The position numbers and the translations under genes were made by a program. The notes under the pieces were generated by a model. It saw only the letters and a program-made list of their open reading frames with translations. It was not told where the DNA came from and searched no databases. Positions 8,040 through 22,300 of a stretch of 28,024 bases of DNA are shown one piece after another; position 1 is the stretch's first letter, and every line of letters starts with the position of its first letter. The stretch comes from Halocafeteria seosinensis (taxonomy: Eukaryota > Sar > Bigyra > Bicosoecida): positions 1-28,024 of the forward strand of contig LVLI01001002.1 of NCBI GenBank assembly GCA_001687465.1, written 5' to 3'.

Positions 8040-10219
8040 ATGCCCCGGAAAACTAAGACAATGAACCGTGATTCGAGACACTTTCCCCATTCTCACGATA
8101 TTCCGTCGTCACTTCCCATGCCAGAGTTTCCAGGGTACTCGAGCCACATACCGCAACAGTCGAGTTCATCCTCTCCGTCGAACTCGAGCTACTTGCTTGG
8201 GTCCCAAGAGAGTCCCCAGGGCGGCTCTTCGCCCTATTTCCCTACAGGACCCCCTATTGGCGCTCACGGCGTTCCACAGGATGCTCAATTGCACCCCAAG
8301 CTGGGAAGCTTGACTCTCATGGAGCAGCAGCAACAGCGGGGACGACATCCGGGTATGTGGGACCAGCAACACCCGTGGACAATGCCTCCTGAGCAAGGTA
8401 CGAAAAGCCGTTATAGAGAGAGCATTATTTGCATTTGGTTTCATTCTTGACTCTTCCGGCGGCATAGCCGGTCTTGGTCATACATAGGGGTGGTAGCACG
8501 TTGGAGGTATCGATTCTATCAGGGAATTCAGTGGGAGGGGGAGCAGTCGATGACGGAATCGGTTACTCAGGCGATACCAGAGCTATTCATGTTTTGAATA
8601 TGTGTTAATATGTATCTCGCAGGTGATAGCAGTCAGATGTTGACTGGGGGAGAGGCGTTCTCAATGGCTTCGCAACCTCAGCTCCCGGGACAGAGGCAGC
8701 AACAACCTTCTACTGCTTCAACATCTGCCAAGGGCCGTCAAGCCTCCTCATTGGCAAATCGCAACGGTAGAAAATTGCAAATAGGCCCTTTGGACATTCC
8801 AGATACACATGAGTCTGTGGAAAATACAGCCGGGAAAAGGGTTAGGACGCCATCTTTTCAAAAGTACATACATAGTCCCTATGGAGAACGGTACAAGCCA
8901 GCCAGTGGCACGGGCTTCCTTCCCGTTCCTTCTGCCGAATCGCCAGCGGCGAGAGCAGCAAAGTCTTCGCAATTTTGGGAAACAGATGCGCCAAAGGAGG
9001 AGGATGACGAAGGCGATGCTAGTGGATCCGAAGATGGGAGAACGAATTCTGGATCGCAACGAACGGAAGGCGACAAACCTCTGGGAATTCGCCGTGCCCC
9101 TGCCAAAAAATGGAGCCCCGAAGAGGATGAATGTCTCAAACAGGCTGTAGCTCGGCGTGGTGGAAAAAACTGGAAAAAGATCGCAGAGGATGTCCCGGGA
9201 AGAAATCACGTGCAGTGCCTGCAACGGTACCGTAAGGTTCTCGCGCCAGGATTAAAGAAAGGCCACTGGTCTGATGAAGAGGACGAGCATTTAAGACAGA
9301 TCGTTGCTGAAGGTGTTAGGAATTGGGGAGATGTTGCCGCCAAAATACCAGGTAGAACGGCGAAGCAGTGTAGGGAACGGTGGACTAATCATTTACACCC
9401 GAGGTTAGTCTGTTCTTTTCTCGATGTTGGGGAAGGCACCACTGCTCATTCGGTTTTGTTTTTGTTGTTTAATGCAGTATAAAGAAAGGAGACTGGACGG
9501 AAGAGGAAGATCGGAAGCTTCTGGAAGCGTATGAGGAATTAGGACAAAGATGGAGTAAGATAGCTGCTAGTCTTCCTGGGCGCACGGAAAACGCAGTGAA
9601 GATACGATGGAAAGGTCTTCAGCGGAAGCAGCGACGGTCCAGTGGAGGAAGGAGGAGCTCGGTGGGCTCTGTTTCTAGCGGGTTTACTGATGATTCAAAC
9701 CCAGGCGCTCAGCAACATCGGGAGAACCAATTCTCATCTGGCTCGCCACTACAAACGATTGCCTCCGAAGGCAATATAGTCCCGGACGCACCCGTCGGTG
9801 GTTCCTTCAGCAGTAGTTTCTATGAGCCGGTGACAGAACCGTCGCGGGGTAAGAGTGATCCTGCCGGTGGCGTCGAGAATACGTCCCTCGGTTTTGATAG
9901 CCAACCTAACTGGAGTTGGTACAGCAGTGTCCAGCCTCAGCAGCAACCTTGGGGATCTGGCCGTAATCTAGCACAACCACACGGAAGTGGCCAAAGTCTC
10001 CGTTCGCTGTTTTCTTTCAGCAGTGTCAGTAGCAGTCGCAGTCGGATGTCGAACAACAGCATGAACCAGGATATGTTTCCTCCCAGTGGAAGCTGGGGAA
10101 CAGACAACCCTGCGGATGTTCCGGGAAGTAACACAAGGACTCGCGACCATACGGACCTAGATTTCCACGATGTTGTCGATGTATCTCTGAAAACTGATTA
10201 TGTCGATGACCATGAATGA
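8040..10219 (+). CDS. R1R2R3-type MYB transcription factor
   Basis: Three exons, 8040..8397, 8623..9403 and 9478..10219, join in phase (donors GTACGA and GTTAGT, acceptors CTCGCAG and AATGCAG) to give 626 residues. Three adjacent MYB repeats occupy about residues 281-428: R1 from KKWSPEEDECLKQAV to CLQRYRKVL, R2 from KKGHWSDEEDEHL to CRERWTNHLHP, and R3 from KKGDWTEEEDRKLL to NAVKIRWKGLQRK. Each has the regularly spaced tryptophans of the DNA-binding helix-turn-helix. The last intron splits R2 from R3 at HLHP|SIKKG, so neither flanking frame alone shows R3. The flanks are Ser/Gln/Pro-rich and look disordered. Three-repeat MYBs (animal c-Myb, plant MYB3R) often control G2/M genes; that role is inferred. 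The gene runs convergently into the dynein gene, stops 134 bp apart. Confidence 0.9.
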
Positions 10220-10353
10220 TGGTTCAATAAGGGTACTAACCACGTTTGTATAGACGTAACGACACACACGGCTGTGTCATACATAACGGCAATGCACGTA
10301 TTTTGATCGAATACACTATTACACGATGCAAAAGAAGCGACGTATATTTTTTT
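10220..10353. other. Short convergent intergenic spacer
   Basis: Only 134 bp separate the MYB stop codon from the dynein stop codon on the opposite strand, so the two 3' untranslated regions probably overlap or nearly meet. Confidence 0.6.
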
Positions 10354-13300
10354 CTAGTCGTCTGTTTGCAACACGAGGGAAACACCTGCTAGGACCCATT
10401 TTGATGGAGGATCAACTGTCTTGAGAGTAGCGAGGCAAACATATGTAGGGCCCCTCGCCGTGGTACTGTAGACTGGGGATTCATAGATCTTTGGATCGTT
10501 CCGAAGATACCCGACAGATTCCGGTTCCCATGTTGGTTGCACTTGTACTGCTCGCACATACATGACGGGCATAGGAGGAAGCAGTTGCTTTAGAAGACTG
10601 TCCCTGATACACCCGCCGCACTTTGTATCACCTTCCTCGTAAGGCTCGATCTCGTTTTCATCGTCATCGTACATTCTGAAACGTGCACCCTCCATGTACA
10701 ATCCATAGATAAAGGCACCATCACTTGGATACCCTTCTACTTCTTCGGGGCTCTGCATGAATGTAGCATGGAAGTCGACCGTCATAGCGTCCAAGGGATA
10801 ACCGTTTCTACGTGCCGTTACTTGCATGACAGCGGTCAAGAAGGCTGTAGGATTGAACAGGCCTGAAATCCACGTTGCATATGGAAGTTCTAGTGTTTGT
10901 GACCACTCATCGAGCTGCTTTACACGGTCTAAGAGATCATTAAACCATGACGATAGGTTACGGCGGCTGAACCAAGCAAGTTTCTCCCAGCTGGTCTTAT
11001 GGAACGGGTTTCTGCCGGGTACTTGATTAAGGCTCAAAGCTTCAGACAGGTCTTCCATCGCATCCGTCATGTTAAGCTGACCATCCAAACCTTTTCGGAG
11101 TTCAGTAAGGCTGTCGCGAATCTTGTCCAGCAGTGCATTCATTCGCGTACATTCCTGTAGGGCAACGACGACGTAAGGACTGTTTTCTGTCTTTAGCATG
11201 GGTTCTGCTCGCATCTGGATATCGACCATGGGGAAACTCTCCGGCAGACGTTCCAACAAGTCTTCTAACGTTCTGGTCACAATATTGCCGCTACCACCTT
11301 CATCGGATTTCTTTTTCTTTTGTTTTTCTTTCTCGCGCTCTTGGTCTTCTTCTGATTCACCGGTTGAGGGAGCTTCTGCTTGGAATGGCTCGGCACCTTC
11401 CAGGTGTAAAATGTCCGTGAACAGTGTGTCCGTTGTGGTTTGCAACCAGTTGATTTCCGAGTTAGGATGTAAACCGTAGATTTGAGGTTGCTCTTCAGGA
11501 AGATGGTCGTACACGTAATGCGACGCATCTTCCCATTTCATATCTTTCATTGACGGAACCGCAAAACCAGGATGGTAAGTGTCCTCTGGATTGTCGGGAT
11601 CTTCACTTTTTTCAATCCATGAGCATGCGGGAGCGAGGTCTAGACCTTCAAGTAGCTTGGGAGTGAAAAGAGTTTCCAGGTAAGTACGGTTAGTTCGTCT
11701 ATCCCACCAGTCAGTGATATGACCACCGTACATAATTTCGCCGAAAATGTACCTAAGATCCTGCCATGGTACAGCGTCAGCAGAATCACCCGCAGAGCTT
11801 TCTTCTAGGTATTTTTGCAGAACATCGGCGCAGATCATTAAATCACCTTGATTGAAGCTATATCGTTTACTCCATCCTTGAGAGCCGAAGCGCCTCCTCC
11901 CGAGCAAGACTGAGTGGAAGAAGCAGAGGCCAAATAAACAACTCTTGAACGCCACAGGCTTAGAGGAGTTTTCAACGCGGTCCTCGGTAAAAGTATGCAG
12001 AGCTCGAGTTAAGTTGCTCCTGACGTCCGTTGCTGCTTCATTAGCTATCTTGATGCAGTCCTGCATGAGGGATTCAGGCATATTTTTCATGTAGCTCAGG
12101 GGTGGTGGCTCGGCAGAAATGAAGCATCTGAAGTCTTCGTGTGCGTTTGGACTTTCAAGTTCTAGCTGACGTTCCAAAAGAGGTAGCCAAGATTGCATTA
12201 GATGAACATTTTGCAACATCAGCCAGCCTCCTTCTTCGACAAATTGCTTTAAACAATTTTCGGCGTGTTTTTCTTGCCCCTGTCCCATGCTAATGTTCAC
12301 GAATTTCCCGTTTTCATGAGTGATTCCTTTAGTCTTCCCGAGTTCTTCTACCCACGGTGTTGGGTCGACGCCCGGAAAGAGCACAAAGAACACAGGTGTG
12401 GTTTTCGACGTTTCAGAATACACTTGTCCCATATCCAGGGCTTCGTCGTTGACATACTCGTCTCCAAGCTGCTTGCTGATAAACAACTTCAGTGCCGAGG
12501 GAAGCCTATCCGGTCGCATTGCGCGGAGCAGTAACAGCCTTTCGAACATTGAACAGTTTTTCTGTTTACCCGGGAGTTTAGCGGTTTCAGGCACTTCGTG
12601 ATCGTACCAGGCCTGCCACATATCTCCATCAAGCTGCATGTCCTCCCCTATGTTTCCGAGCTTCGGGAAAATGTTGCTAAGAGATTCGAGTGCCTTGATC
12701 TTTGACCACAAAGAGAAGCTAAGCCATTCACTAAGTATTCCGCGGGACTCTGGTTCAGCGACGGAATCACTTCGGACTAAAGCGGCAGCAGCACTGGGAT
12801 GCAAGTCGCCTTCAGCACATGCTATTTTCAACGTTAACAACGATGCCACCATGAGTTTATCGTGGTCGAACAGCCCTCGTCTGACGTACTTGAAGACAGT
12901 AGATGTAATGTTATCGCAGAGATTCTTACACCGCCTCTGCAGTTGTTCATCTGTGAGCTGAGGGGGCGCGTCCTGTTTGGTGACTGTCTCCTCTTTTTCC
13001 TCGTCCTCCTTCTCGTCTTTTTCCTCCTCTACCTTCTCCTCTTTACCTTCGTCTTCTTCTTTTCCTTCTTCATCATTCTTCTTATCCTCTGGCTTTTCTT
13101 CACTTTCTTTTGCAGGCTGCTCCGGAGCCGCTTCCATCGTCTCCTGCTCCCCGGACTCTTCCCCCTGACCCAGATCCTCATGCGGGGTATTGTCGATAGC
13201 ACGAACGACCACTCTCACAAAACTTTGCAGCGAATGTACATAATAGGTATGGACCTTGTCCAACGTCATGAGCATGAAGAAGAGAAGAGCGCAGCGGCTG

Positions 13301-16300
13301 GCCACTGAGCGGTATTTCTCTGACGTCTCTGCGATCTCCTTCTGAGTTTGCGAAGCGATCTGCATTTTCTTGGCAATGTCTGTAGACAGGGACTTTGCGT
13401 TCTCCAGGGACTCTATCAGTTCTACATCTTCCGTAACATCGCCTTCGGCCTCTGCGAGTTTTTGAAGGATATCGTCCTCTAGCTCTTTCATCTTAACCTT
13501 AAAGTAATTTTGCTGCTGGATCAACTCCTTCCGTTGTTCGGCAAGGTCACTTCGTTCTTTGCTGACAGTCAGAGAGAGCAGCTGTTCCTCCAGTCCTTCT
13601 CTGGTAATTGTGAAATTGATCAGTGTACATTCGGCCTGCACCTCTGGCGGGTAATGGGGGTTGCTAAGCTTTGTATGGAGATACAGTTTAAAGTCTTCCG
13701 AGAACTGGAGTTCTTTACCGGCAAGCATCAGCATTTGCTTCCGACCCTTCTTGACAGTACTTCGAGTTATCACAGGCCACAACATCGGGTTAATGGATTC
13801 ACCCACATTCTCCAATAGTACAGACTTTCCTTCTTCAATACACATTGAGAGCTTCTGAATCAGATCCGACCGATCAATGCGACTTACGAACAACTCCTCG
13901 CCCTCGTAATTCTTCAGCCAGCTGATACCCTGTAATTGTGGATCTAGCAGTAGAGGCCACCTTGACGTACTCTTGACGATGGCTCCATTCTCTGTTGATA
14001 GACTATCGGCAGGGAGACCTTGGCCTTGCCATCCGGCGATCTCAGCATCCGTGGTTAATACACGGAGGGGAGAGGGTTCGTCAGCAAGGGGAAGACTTTC
14101 ACCATCTGCGGCTTTCTTCATGAACGGAACCCACCACTGCTCAACTAGACGCCGACGGTACGTGGACGAAAAAGGACCTGCATAGCTGACGAAAGCGGAA
14201 GCTAGAAGTACATCGCCAATCAATGTCTTCTGGTCGGTTCTTAGCTGATCAATTCCGTTACACCAGCGTTCCTCTTCGTCACTCAAAGCTCGTGTCAGCC
14301 TCTGGGCTAAGTTTAGCCTTTGCTGACCGTTTTCAACCTCTTCTTGTGCTTTCTGCTTCTCTTTGTCAGCTTCTTCCAAATCCTTGGTTAGTTTGTCAAG
14401 TTGCTCCTGTAGTTCCGCTACCTTATCTTGGACTTCCTTAAGTCTTTCATTGGCATGGTCCAATTTCTCATTTGCCTCCCGTAACGCTTCTCGCTTTGGG
14501 GTTACCATCATGAGAACATCGTAATACTGAACAATGTTGATTACCCAGGAGCAGAGACCAGCGGCCATCTTGTTCCGCCCTTCGATGGTCTCAGGCTTGA
14601 AATGCTCTAATTCGAGGTATGGACGGACTTCTTTGAAGTTTACCGCAGGGACTTCAAAGTTGTCGATGTGCTCCTTGTACGATTTTAATTGATCCAAAAA
14701 TCCCTGGATGTCTTTCATTAAAAATTTCTTAGCGGCATCCCAGTCACGATTTTCGGGCTTGACCTTCCCAGACTTGGCTACAGGAATTTCCGGGTGAATA
14801 CCAGCCAGCAGCACTGTAGTCGCCGAGAAAATATCATCGACACCATTGGGTGGCTTGATCATACTCTTACACTCTCCAAGGTCTTTCTTGTTCAACGTAT
14901 CAAGGGCTTTTTGGGCGTTCTCTAGCATGGGTTCAGCCTGCTCGAGGTCTTTCTCACAGTTAGCTCGTTTAGTCTCTACTTCTGCTTGCAGTTCTTCCGT
15001 CTTTTTCCGTTCTTCTTCAGCAGTCGCTGTTTCCCGCGCGACGTTTTCACGTTCAGCTGATACTTTCTCTTGAATACCTTCCGCGGTGGATTTTTTCTCC
15101 TCGGCTTGCTCCAGCGACACCTTCAAATCGGCTTCAATTTTTTCCACCGCTGCCGCCGTTTCCCTGAGCTTGTCTACACCATTGCTTAAACGAGTAATTT
15201 GTGATTCAGCTTCGCTCTTCTTTTTGTCGAGAAGGTTCTGGTACATTTCTAAACCTTCCAAGAACGACTTCGGAGTGGTGTAGGCATAACGTCCATCCTC
15301 CACCTTGTAGTCATGGGCTACTTCGTTGACGGAATTCAGCGCGTACGGCATGAAATTGACAACGCCACTCTTGATCGCAGGGTCGGAAAGATCCTCTACT
15401 TTCGACATGAATCGATCAGCGACGCTCATTAGCGCATCCCGTGGCCACGGATGGAACCAATCTATTGTCGTGCAGTTGACAACAGCAGGGAACCGAAGTG
15501 CCCGAACCCTCAGCTGTTCTCCGGGGGAGAAGCAGAGAACCACATGAAGATTATGTCTGACTTGCGCTAAGAACCATCGCCAGACTGATTCACGATCCGT
15601 CGCGTAACCAGCGGCTTTAGCTTTGCTGGTACCATCGTTGACGACTTCGTCCGCATCTTCTTGTCCATACAAATCGGGAACGTTTCCGGAGGCTAAGACA
15701 TCGTTCAAATACACGAGAAATCTTTCGTTCGTAATGTGACTGTCCCGGAGAAAGAACATCACCTTTTCATCCTTCACACCAGCTTTGTAGTATATGCTCC
15801 TGAGATCGTCTTTGAAGTCATTCTCCGTGTAGTTTGCGGAAACACTGATTTCTTGCACTGTTGCGCTGCAAATGAACGCGGCTAGCCGAGCTAGCGACTG
15901 TTTTCCACTACCTCCTACACCGACAAGCAACGCATGGCCGGCAGGCGAGTTCAATATGCGACTCACCCGACAAACATGTTTAACGGCATCCTCAAAGAGA
16001 ACAAGATCCATAGTCGCGTAAGATTCATTGTGTTCCTGAAGAGCTTGAGAAACTATGTTCGTAAGAGAACTCATAGACGTCACTTGATCGTATACCGGCT
16101 CATGTATGGACTCAACGAAATGACAGAACAGTAATGGGTCTGGGTTTTCTCCGGCAAAGTGAGAAGTTAGTCCCGAATACTGTGGAAATCGTTTCTTCAC
16201 CTGGGCTACTGCAAGCTGTCTGTACTTCTCTAGATCCTCCTCTGAAACAAGTCTGTCACCGTACACACGTTCGCTCTCATGAAGCCACAGACGAACTAGT

Positions 16301-19300
16301 TTGACCGGTTCTTGAAACTGGGCAGGTTCAGCAGCCATGATGCCTTGAAACACACTAGACAGATGGCGGATGTTGAACTCATAATGAAAGTTCCTAGCAG
16401 ACTTCTTGAAAGTAGACGCCACAGCATGATGAAGTGCCAGCGCACCATTGATCAAGTGGGAACTGATTTCACCAACCTCATCGTTGAATCGACGAAGATG
16501 GCCGTCCAGGAATGTTTGGTAAATTGTCAGTAATGACAGTGCGCCTGGAAATCCCACCGCAAATGTGGTAAAGTGACGCTGCAACCGGGGGTTGACTTGG
16601 AAGGAACCGGCAGTTGGATTCATACCAGCGACGTACTGGCAGTCCACCACATGTTTAGTCGCTAGTTTGAACCGGTCATACCAATGTTCGTAATCCATAT
16701 GTTGACGCAGAAGGGCAATTGCACTCTGAGTGTTGTACGGATCTAATTCCGGAAGGTTCAAGTCATCTACGAAGAATACCAATCCGTCTTTTCCTGGCGG
16801 AGGACCATACGTTGTGCCGGCCTTCTTTTCCAAGAACGTCTCCATTGTACCCTGGAGATCGTAAGCATCCGTGTAGAAATTGAAATTTATCGCAGCCTGC
16901 ACAGTATTTTCTGAGGAGGAGGAGTTCAGCAGTCCCTGCAGGATGGCTGTCTTACCACACCCTGCATATCCGGCAAGCATCAGCGGTCTTTTTGCCTTAA
17001 ACAAATGACGAGCCCAAAACGTTATTGAAACTGTCTCCGGGGTCGGTACGAACACGTTGCTCATCTGTTGTGTGCGGCTGTCGAAGTCCACTGCTTGGAA
17101 AGACGGATGGGCTTTCCATGGCTGGAGATGACCTTCGGGATCCAACCAATAATCGAAAACGGTATCTCTTGAAGGAAACCGCAGCCCTTTAAAGTTTGCT
17201 CTCCAGAAATCACTGAACTGGCGCCTCCAGTCTACTCCATCTTTCTCGGCACACATGGATCCAAACGCCCATACAGCGGAAAACGCAAATACGCCTTCGA
17301 GTTCCCCATACTCAGAGTCACTTAGTTCCGCTTGGTCGTCCTCTGATCCAAGGTGCTTGTAGATTACTTTAGCTAGCGATTCAAAAGGCTGGAAATAAGA
17401 ATCACCAACAGTCTCGCTTTGCTTAGAGGCCTCCCCTTCTTCATCAGTCTCTTCTTTTTTCGCCAACTTCCTGCAGAGATCAGGAGAGGGCAGTAAATGA
17501 GTCAAGAATTCTGTCAGAGTCCCTACTAAGCCAGTTTCCTGTACGTTGACGATAGGCTGCAACGTCTTCTTGTGGTAGAGTAGGGTCGGCTCCACATAAT
17601 GTTCAAACATTGAATGCAAGGCTTTTCGGACCGGCAGAGGAAACGCATGGCCCCCACCGTACATGAGCCAGCTCTTCACTAAGTTCCGCCACTGGAACCC
17701 CCCTTCAGTAGAGATATAGATTATACCCGCTCGGCTGACGGTCGCTGGAGAAGCGTAATTCAAATCTCGAATCTCAAATAACATGCGCATGTTATTCTTC
17801 AAAGGAATTCTCTCATTGTTGGCCAATGTTAGCATACGGTTGTCGTCCATGACAGAGTTCATGCTCTCAATCCAGTTCGCATCCAAGTCGCCATCTAGAA
17901 TAATCCATTTTGGAGTAGGTGGAGTCTCGGTCCCCAAATCTCTCATCGTCTTTGAGAGCAACCCATCTTTCCATTCTCGTGTTGCAGGATGAACATACCC
18001 GTAGAGATCTTCTGGTTGCACGGCCTTCGGGTTTAGGTCGACACATTTCGTTGTACGATCCTTATCCAGCTTTCCACGAGCTTTAGCCAATGTTTTCCAT
18101 GTCTTGGATTTGCCACATCCCGGTGGACCCATCACAAAAATACAGTGACGCACATCTAAAATCTCTTCCAACTGCACCACCTTAAGGGCAAACTCCTCGC
18201 TAGGGTTGAGTTGCAGTTCGTGTCCAGCCGCATCGACCGCGTTCTCCAAGTCCTGATCGCGCTTGCGAGGGGGGTTCACGCCGGGGAATAAATCTCCCAG
18301 GAGTCCGTAGAAAACCACTTCGTCTTGCTTGATAATCTTGGGGATGTTAAAGTCACGTAATGCTCTCATCAGAAGATCCTGTTCTGGCATGTCAGGTTCG
18401 GCTCGCTTGAAACCACCAGCAACAACGAGAACAGACTTAACAGCTCGAAGACCCCAGTCGTAGTGCGGTTGTTTAGACAACAGTTCTCCCAGGAGAGAAT
18501 AAAGACCATAGAACTTCCTGGCTAACACTTTTGCATCTTCAAAACCCTCGGCCATAAGCATGTTCTCGCAAATTAGGACTAAGTCAGGAACCATCACTGT
18601 GATAGGGCGGAATAACGCTTTCAGGCCCTCGGGAAGCTCACTTCGCCCAAGATAGCCGGGGTTCATGGTGATAAAGACTCCGGCAGACCGATCCAGGGTC
18701 ACCGTATCGTTTTCGATGGTAACAGTATCCTGAGTTGCTCGAATAGCATCGCACACACTTTTGAACTGGACAGAACATACGGAAAGAACCTCAGGAATCA
18801 ACCTGTTAAACTCGTCAAAACATCCCCAAGAACCTGAGGAAGCTAGCCCTTTAAAAATATCTCCAAGGGTTTGATAGTCCATTTCTGGGGAACAGTTAAA
18901 TACGTAGCAGCATTTGCCAAGGGCCGACGACAGGTCTTTAGTTGTCTCCGTCTTGCCTGTGCCAGCCGGTCCCGCAGGCGCACATCCCATGCAAAGGTTC
19001 AATGCCTGAGTGGCGGTAACATAAATCCGATCAGTCAAAGGAGTTATAACCAATCTTGGCCCGTTACCTAAGTATTCATTACCGTAGGGAAAACTGGCAT
19101 TCAAAATGTCAATCCGGCAACTACCGTCGTCGAGAATACGGTGCTTCAGTTGACTTTGCCATTGGAAGGAGTCCGGATCGTTGATGCCATCGGCAACAAG
19201 TTTCTCGATGACGTCTCGGCTGTGGCTGTCCATCGTAATGCTTACCATAACGCGAGTCCGCTTTGCCTTCGAAAGGTCTCGCCGAGTCAGGCGAATCAGC

Positions 19301-22300
19301 TCGGCCAACTCTTCGTTCTGTTTCTTGTTATATTCCTTCACTGCATTTGAATCTCCTTCTTTGGCTCTCTTGAGTGCAGCTTCAGCCTGTTCAATATACT
19401 TAGCCGAAGCCACGAGCGAAACAATCTGGGCAGGGTCAACCGGAACAATGCCTTTATCCTCCTCTGGAACGTCTTCTTTGAAGTCAATCATCCATTCACC
19501 ACGGTTCATTTCGTCATACCTCTTGTAAGCTTGCATAAGAAAATCTTGAATCGTCATGTGCTGCTCCTCGAGAATCTTTGCTAAGTATTGCTCAGCCTTC
19601 CCTTCAAGCCGCACTCCTCCCTGACGAAAAGGTAGTATCTCCTCACCTACCCCGGAAACGAACTCTGTCGCAACGGGGCGCCCCTCGTTCTCCGTCTTAA
19701 GACGCAGCTTGGCTGTGGCCAGAAGTACTTTGGAAATATGACGCATGATAGCCGGTGGATTTGATCCGTTCGAAAGAATATCCAATAAGTCAGCCTCAGA
19801 CACAAAGTAAAACCGCGGGAAGAGGCGTCGCTTCTGATCAAGGAATTTCTGCAAGCTCTTTCTGCACTTGTCCAACTCAGTATTCTGCTTTTCTAGTTCC
19901 TCTAAGACGTTTTCAGCATTACACGACTCCACCACGTTCTTTGTCGCAACAGCGTCTTTCAAGATTTTACGCACGCTAGAATCAATGCTGACAAAGCGGT
20001 CAGCATCTTCGGGGAGTTCTTTCTTGACTTCTTCACTATGTAAGAACAGAGGCTCTAAGTACGCCCACGTACGGGCTACGTCAGTCAAATAAGAAACTAC
20101 TTCGGCCACGCGCCCCAACTTAGTGTTCCAGGAATCGATTTTCTCTTCAAAGGTTCCTTTAAAGCGCGAACCCATCATACCTTGCACTGCCAGCTGGTCG
20201 TTCTCTAGTTGTTCCATATCTTCTTCCACAAGTTTTACCGTCTCCACTTTGTCGCCAGCAAGTTCGATCTCAGACACATCCCATTGGATCGAGGACCAAG
20301 TGCTTTCAAGTTTATCCAGAGTGGCTTCCATTTGCGCTTCTTTCATGGCTTGATCCGTGATCTCTTCGACATCAGTCTGGAAGCGGTGAAGTTGCAAAGC
20401 AAGCAGGCCTTCCAATTTTAGATCTGGGTCATTAGGCGGCGGTGTAAAATTCTGACCTGTGGCTTTTTGTAACATTTCCCAATGCCGCATACGCATACTT
20501 GGATGCCGGAGAGCTTGAACCAGTGGCATGGTATTAAGAAACTCTCGGACTGACTTAAGGAGTCCTTTGAAGGCACCGCTGTTTTTCACCTGGGCATTTA
20601 TAGTTGATGTCACTTTCTTCTGAAGGGACTTCGCATCATCTTCCAGCTTATCCGCATCTACCTCTGTCCAAAGGGTTTCCTTACTCTGTTTAAAGAAGGT
20701 GTCAGCTTCCTCTGCGAGATCCCACAAGTGTTCAACGTTATCCAATGTGCTATCGATATTCCTCATGCTCTCCATAGATTTGCGGAGTACTTCCGGGAAA
20801 TCGAAAACACTAGCAGTGTGGTACTTCTCCTTGAGTTCGCTCCACATGGTCTCTTGTTTCTTCTTTGTTTCCTGCAAAGCTTCTCGCGACTTCTCCATAC
20901 CCGTATCCCAGTACATAAACTCTTTCGTCTTTAAGCTGTCTGCATAGTTTTGAATTCTTTCTTCGTACTGCAGCATTTCATTGCGAACAACAGTGCCATG
21001 GGATTTCACCAATGGCTGGATGGCCCCTTTAGTAATTGGAATCTGTCGTTCGAGGTTTTGAAATTGCTCTTTGGTACGAGTTAAATTACCTTCAATATTG
21101 CGGCCAAGACCGGGGTCAGACTTCCCTGAAAGACCCTTTCGCTCGATCAATGGGGAATGACGTCCGCCCGAGAAAAGCGCAGCCCGATACTGCATGACAG
21201 ACGTAGCTCGATCAAGGACAAAATCTATCCTCTGTTTGTTTTTATTCGCCGCAAGGAGATGTTCTTTCACCCTGAGAAGGCCGTTTAGGTCATCATCTGA
21301 GGGTTCTTCTTTCAATCCGTTAAGGCTCGACTTGAGGAAGTTAGCAATTTCTTGCAGGTCTCGGCGAACCAGCGCTGACAACAACGGTCCAGAAAGGTCA
21401 TTAATTTCGCTACCCATGTCGTCCTCCGAGAGTTGGGAAAGCTCCTTCGATGCACTGGCAGAGAGTCTTCCTCCATTTTCGTCAGCTTTGAGGGCACATG
21501 TTATTGCCTTTATATTCGAGGTGTCATCAGCGTAGCACAATGGATGGAACGGAGAACCACGCACTGGTCCTTCGACTCCACCGTACGTTCCCACAAAGTT
21601 GATACGTACGATGTACTCTCCGGCGCTTGTTGGAGTGTAAGAAACTTCATACGTACCATCCTCGTTATCATGAATAGTATAATCCATTTTCTGACCGTTT
21701 AGTTCTCTGTCCTTGTTCTTGGACTCCGAGGAATGCGATTCTTCGCCTAAGAATTCGGACACGGACGGTCCAGCTACAGAGGTGTCCAAGCATCCCTTGA
21801 ACAGCCCTAACTTTTCCACAGTGGCTTTCGTTGGGTCGTCAGCGTTATCCGCAAGTTTTTGTTCCTGTTCTTCTTTCTCCTGGAGTCGCACAACATCGAT
21901 ACGAAACTCATCACCACCAGTAATTCTATTCAGCCCTTTATCATCTTTGCTTTGGATAACAAAGGAGGTAGGACGGTTAGCGATAGCACCTGGCATTAAG
22001 CCCGGGCCGAATGCTAGCGATTTATGAGCATCGGTAACGGAAAAAAACTGGTACTTCTGGTATGTCGTCGTATAGGCATCACCACCGATACTAACCCGAA
22101 CTTGGACTTCAGAGGGTCCGTGGCTCTCAAAGTTCGGTGCGTCGCAAGACAACTCAGTTTCGTTGATACGCTTAGCTCGGGTATCTTCGGAAGCTGACTT
22201 TTCGTCAAATTTTCCCGTTCTGGGATTCTTCGCAATGAATCGAACTGCTACATCGTCACCGTTGAAGCCTTCTCCGTATATACGAATCGCCTCACCACCG

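Noticed and set aside
12862-13308. Plus-strand frame that looks like a multi-pass Phe/Leu-rich membrane protein.
   Set aside because: It is the antisense of the Glu/Lys-rich dynein insertion; GAA/GAG codons read backwards give Phe/Leu.
21433-21702. Plus-strand frame inside the dynein exon with a readable ATG.
   Set aside because: It lies antisense to the well-supported filamin-like segment and has no motif.
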